Of a stretch of 64,000 bases of DNA, positions 61,201 through 64,000 are shown piece after piece. The notes beneath the pieces are model-generated. The model made no database searches. It had not been told where the DNA came from and saw only the letters and a list, made by a program, of their open reading frames with translations. Each line of letters begins with the position of its first letter. Within the stretch, counting starts at the first letter, position 1. The DNA is from Paramecium sonneborni (Eukaryota > Ciliophora > Oligohymenophorea > Peniculida > Parameciidae). Where the stretch lies: positions 278,934-342,933 of the forward strand of contig CAJJDN010000035.1 of the NCBI GenBank assembly GCA_905182985.1, in the 5' to 3' direction. A program made the position numbers and the translations under genes.

Positions 61201-61481
61201 TTAAGTTTAAGCTGTTGCTTCTAATTTATCATAATTTGCAGCCATATTTCTCTTTAATAATACTCCTGCTAAATGTCTAAATTGTTACTATTCTATTAAA
61301 TTATTATTCATACATTTTCATTTTAAGATATTATTAATGCCAATGGTCCTACACAATTCACTGACTTTGTGTACACTTTTAAAACACGTGTTGCTTCTTT
61401 GATCTTTTCATTATCACCAGATAGAACAAACGTAAGCATCTAAAACAATTACTCTTGAGTCAAGTTTGAATATTCAGCCAT
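58257..61481 (-). CDS. Importin-4-like karyopherin beta (HEAT-repeat nuclear import receptor)
   Basis: 1048 residues; three 26-nt introns (61288-61313, 60815-60840, 60609-60634). The N-terminus MAEYSNLTQEQLFQMLTFVL is followed by ATRVL and the importin-beta N-terminal motif FRHLAGVLLKRNM, which binds RanGTP. The rest is tandem HEAT repeats of about 40 residues, e.g. NAYHCFDAFGYLAESKLTIL and HKIYEKALLTIDIFAENMES, with an acidic insertion (FSLDTDSEDENQQG). Overall length and N-terminal sequence fit importin-4 or a close relative, which carries histones and ribosomal proteins into the nucleus. The C-terminus ends near LITPRMEQVIKLLL with a short hydrophobic tail. Confidence 0.92.
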
Positions 61482-61556
61482 AAAAAATCACAAATTAAAA
61501 ATTTTTTACTTTTTATGTAAATTTATCATAAATTATATACACCCGCAAAATTATAC

Positions 61557-61886
61557 TCACATTATTACAAATTATTTCTTTTTTATTTTTATTGTGTTCT
61601 TACTTATCTTATTTTCTACCTTCTTACCACTTTCCTCTTTCTACTTTGGTTCTTCCTTCTCAATCTATTACTTTTCCTGCTTTTTTATTATCTAATCTTT
61701 TTTTAATTTCTTCACAAAAGGTTATTCAAATTTCCCTCTTCTATCTATCTCATCAAATCCTAATCCTTATCTTCTTTATGTGTTTTAAATCATCATCTAA
61801 ATATCACTTAAATCTGTATATTCTCTTTCATTTGTTTCTTAATATTTTTTTGCTTTCTTCTTAAATAACTCATTTAATATTTCCAT
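61557..61886 (-). CDS. Small lysine-rich hypothetical protein
   Basis: An intronless 109-residue protein, start MEILNELFKKKAKKYQ. It has a moderately conserved-looking middle (RRQGLGFDEIDRRGKFEQPF), then a highly charged K/E/Q helix to the end. The T/C-rich plus strand opposite gives a misleading open frame. No family recognised. It lies 75 bp upstream of the importin gene on the same strand. Confidence 0.65.
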
Positions 61887-61923
61887 TTTTAATTAATAAT
61901 AATAACATTTAGTATATAAAATA

Positions 61924-62208
61924 TCAATTCAAATATAATTTTTTAGCTTTACCAAACTTAAGAGCTTAAATTATTTTAAATGAATTTTAAGCATAAATAA
62001 ATTATATTATCTCATCACCAAACCTATATTCTTTTATTGAAAATGTAACCAAATTTGCTAATATGAATATTCTTCTTATTAATAGTAAGAAAATCAACAA
62101 TTCACCCGTCCATAATAATGCAAATAGTATATATAAAATCGTATTTAAATTTAGGAATAAAGTGATTAAAATTTCTATTGCTATTATTGTAAGCACGAGA
62201 AAAAGCAT
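61924..62208 (-). CDS. Small multi-pass membrane protein
   Basis: 94 residues from the ATG at 62208 (MLFLVLTIIAIEILITLFLN), with two or three hydrophobic helices and a basic C-terminal tail (ALKFGKAKKLYLN). The same frame stays open upstream to an ATG at 62340, which would add 44 residues (MAQCNVLIAISIILLKW...) but would overlap the divergent gene starting at 62275. The shorter form is chosen to avoid that overlap; the upstream sequence SKTERVKYCL does look coding. No family recognised. Confidence 0.55.
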
Positions 62209-62274
62209 TAGACAATATTTCACTCGCTCAGTTTTAGATAAATTTAACAATGACAATCTAAATAAATTATAATA

Positions 62275-62989
62275 ATGACTACTTAGATTCCACTTCAGTA
62301 GGATAATAGAGATTGCAATAAGAACATTACATTATGCCATTTCCTTATTTAAAACCTTGATTTATATGGTTTAACAAACAGCTTAAATGAAATTGACGAT
62401 CAGAACATCCACAATATCTACCAGTTGACATTGAAGTGCTTTTATTGCATATTTGGCAAAAGTGATTGACACTGTTTATTGAAGAATTTTAAGTCTTATT
62501 CAAATGAAATTAATGACCAGTCTGTTGTGGATGCAATTGTTTCCTTACTCTATAAACATGTTCCGTTGGTAGAGAAGATGTGCCTTATATTGTAATCAAT
62601 TTTTATTCGAATGTCTCTCCTTAGGCCTAATTATGTACCGCAGTTGTATCCATATATAAATAAATAAATTAATGTGGTCAATTCTCTTTCCACTCTATTT
62701 CTTTGCTTATATGACTAATAACTTTCTCATCCCAGAATATCTTTTAAGGTATTTATATTCAAATAATTTTTAATAGATAATTTATATATCCAAGAGTTTC
62801 TTTCTATAAATTTTCTTAACCTTTAATTCTCATTCAAACAAGAAATATGTTTTTCCTAAATTTTGCCTCATTATAAAAATACTTTTTACTATGTCTAATC
62901 ATTCTATTTCTTCTTAAGCACTTGTTCTTTCGATCAAACCTTTTTTACAAATTGATTTTTAAATTTATTATTTCTAAACTTCAAGATGA
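62275..62989 (+). CDS. Hypothetical protein interrupted by one in-frame TGA
   Basis: The frame reads 228 residues with one intron (62749-62776, 28 nt). The start MTTQIPLQQDNRDCNKNITL and the later LLYKHVPLVEKMCLILQSIF and LRPNYVPQLYPYINKQINVV look like a real helical protein. Codon 65 (62467-62469) is TGA, with coding-like sequence in the same frame on both sides (CIFGKSD before, HCLLKNFKS after). The 23-nt GT..AG segment there would shift the frame, so splicing does not remove it. A mutated Trp codon, a sequence error or stop read-through are the options. No family recognised. Confidence 0.5.
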
Positions 62990-64000
62990 ATTAAGAGTAA
63001 AATAATATATCACAAAGGCCTAATCCTATAATATTAGAAAAGTCAATTTTAAAATAACATCTTAGGAGTGTAATAATCATGATTTAAATTTTTACAATGA
63101 ACTGGAATTTTTAATAAAAATAATTATCTTTTTAACTTGTATTCATAATTTATAATCCTGATTTTACTACAATCTGTGAGTTCTGGCTCAATTGAAAACT
63201 TAGAGTATTATCATTTAAATAGACTTGATCATTATATGGTAGAGTTGAATTATAATACAAATTTTATGTAGGAATATGCCATTATAAAGATCTTATTTTA
63301 TCATTTAATCAAAGAGGCAGAATGAAATTCTAATTTTACCCAAAGAATTTTTAAAATAATTATATGAAACGAAACATTTCGTCTTTAATTTGAATCACAA
63401 TATTATAAAACAGTTCCTGATTAATATAAAAATTATAAAAATATTTGAAGCTATTTATTGCATTATGTTCATTTACATTAATTTGAAAATTCTCAATAAA
63501 GCAATTAGTAAGAGATGAATTTAATAATACAGTCTTAAATTTGAGCTTTAAAAAATTGTGAGAGACTGCAGAATATAGAGAGCAAGACTGTTTTCATTAA
63601 AATAATTCAAATCATCAAAAGATAAAACAGTAAAATTTTAAGAAAAAGAAAGTCAAAAAATATGGAGAATATACAAAAGATGACAATTTTTAATGGAAAA
63701 GGGGTAATTATAGAGAATATAATGAAAATAGTAGCCTATTAAATGAGGAATTACTCATAAAATAGTAAGATAAATTTAATTTGTAAATAAACGATCGTGA
63801 TTCCTAAGGATATTAGATATAAATTTAATGTTTAATATTATTAAATAAGAATATTTATTTTCTAATTCAACCAAAAATCTCTTCAAATTTTTTTATTCTC
63901 AGAGCATTTTCAATTTTAATAAAAATTGAATGAGCTATTAATAATATATTAGATCTTATTACGATTAATCAAAAAAATTTAAAGAGAAACAAATACAAAA
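62990..64000. other. Right end: fragmentary plus-strand coding signal, no complete gene model
   Basis: About 63120-63325 (plus) reads like a hydrophobic leader plus SSGSIENLEYYHLNRLDHYM. About 63500-63790 reads REQDCFHQNNSNHQKIK and later YTKDDNFQWKRGNYREYNEN, with a possible 21-nt intron near 63560-63580. The connection, start and stop are unclear. The last 200 bases show nothing. Confidence 0.35.

Noticed and set aside
61592..61864. Plus-strand Ser/Leu/Phe-rich 90-residue frame
   Set aside because: Antisense of the lysine-rich small gene on the minus strand, whose composition is more natural.
1..64000. Ordinary TAA/TAG stops in the plain six-frame view, suggesting only tiny ORFs
   Set aside because: Known domains run through many TAA and TAG codons and always end at TGA, so the ciliate code applies.
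1..64000. tRNA, rRNA, CRISPR or transposon signatures
   Set aside because: None recognised by eye on either strand; a dedicated search was not possible.

Overview
The window reads as macronuclear DNA of a Paramecium-type ciliate. It is very AT-rich, TAA and TAG are read through as glutamine in every gene (only TGA ends frames), genes lie tens of bases apart on both strands, and coding regions are cut by tiny introns. I placed about 75 introns of 19-35 nt with GT..AG ends, and nearly every one was needed to keep a recognisable protein in frame. No rRNA, tRNA, CRISPR array or transposon was recognised.

Layout. 1-4 kb: the 5' part (minus strand) of a giant cysteine-rich secreted or surface protein. 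5.5-6.3 kb: a small GPI-type surface antigen. 7.5-11.3 kb: two neighbouring Myb genes. 11.9-15.3 kb: a mitochondrial pyruvate carrier, a long coiled-coil protein and a phospholipid scramblase. 16.1-18.3 kb: one gene encoding three fused glutathione S-transferase units. 18.4-21.6 kb: an EF-hand-like protein, a coiled-coil protein and a Kelch-BTB protein. 22.2-24.3 kb: a leishmanolysin-like metalloprotease with an Asn-Ser-Thr stalk. 24.9-32.5 kb: a P5-type ATPase, a D,D-carboxypeptidase-like S11 protein, a Rab2-like GTPase and p23, all on the plus strand; the first three are joined by overlapping stop/start codons. 32.7-41.6 kb: a small protein, an MFS transporter, a third SANT/Myb protein, a WD-repeat protein, an SCP-type phosphatase and a head-to-head ITPase. 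41.7-44.9 kb: a class III nucleotidyl cyclase fused to a voltage-sensor-like domain. 46.1-53.4 kb: hypothetical proteins, a 940-residue LRR protein, a fourth Myb protein and a helix-turn-helix protein. 53.4-58.1 kb: a dual-specificity phosphatase and a Rad17-like checkpoint protein. 58.3-61.5 kb: an importin-4-like karyopherin. 61.6-64 kb: small genes with uncertain models.

Four single N positions (8353, 31215, 37164, 54652) are each flanked by the same 1.11-1.18 kb sequence twice in tandem. These look like unmerged overlapping contig ends, so five gene entries here are partial copies that probably do not exist in the cell.

The genes do not form one pathway. Shared themes are cAMP/cGMP and ion signalling (cyclase, P5 ATPase), transcription (four Myb/SANT genes plus an HTH protein), the cell surface (Cys-rich proteins, GP63), and nuclear or checkpoint functions (importin, Rad17).
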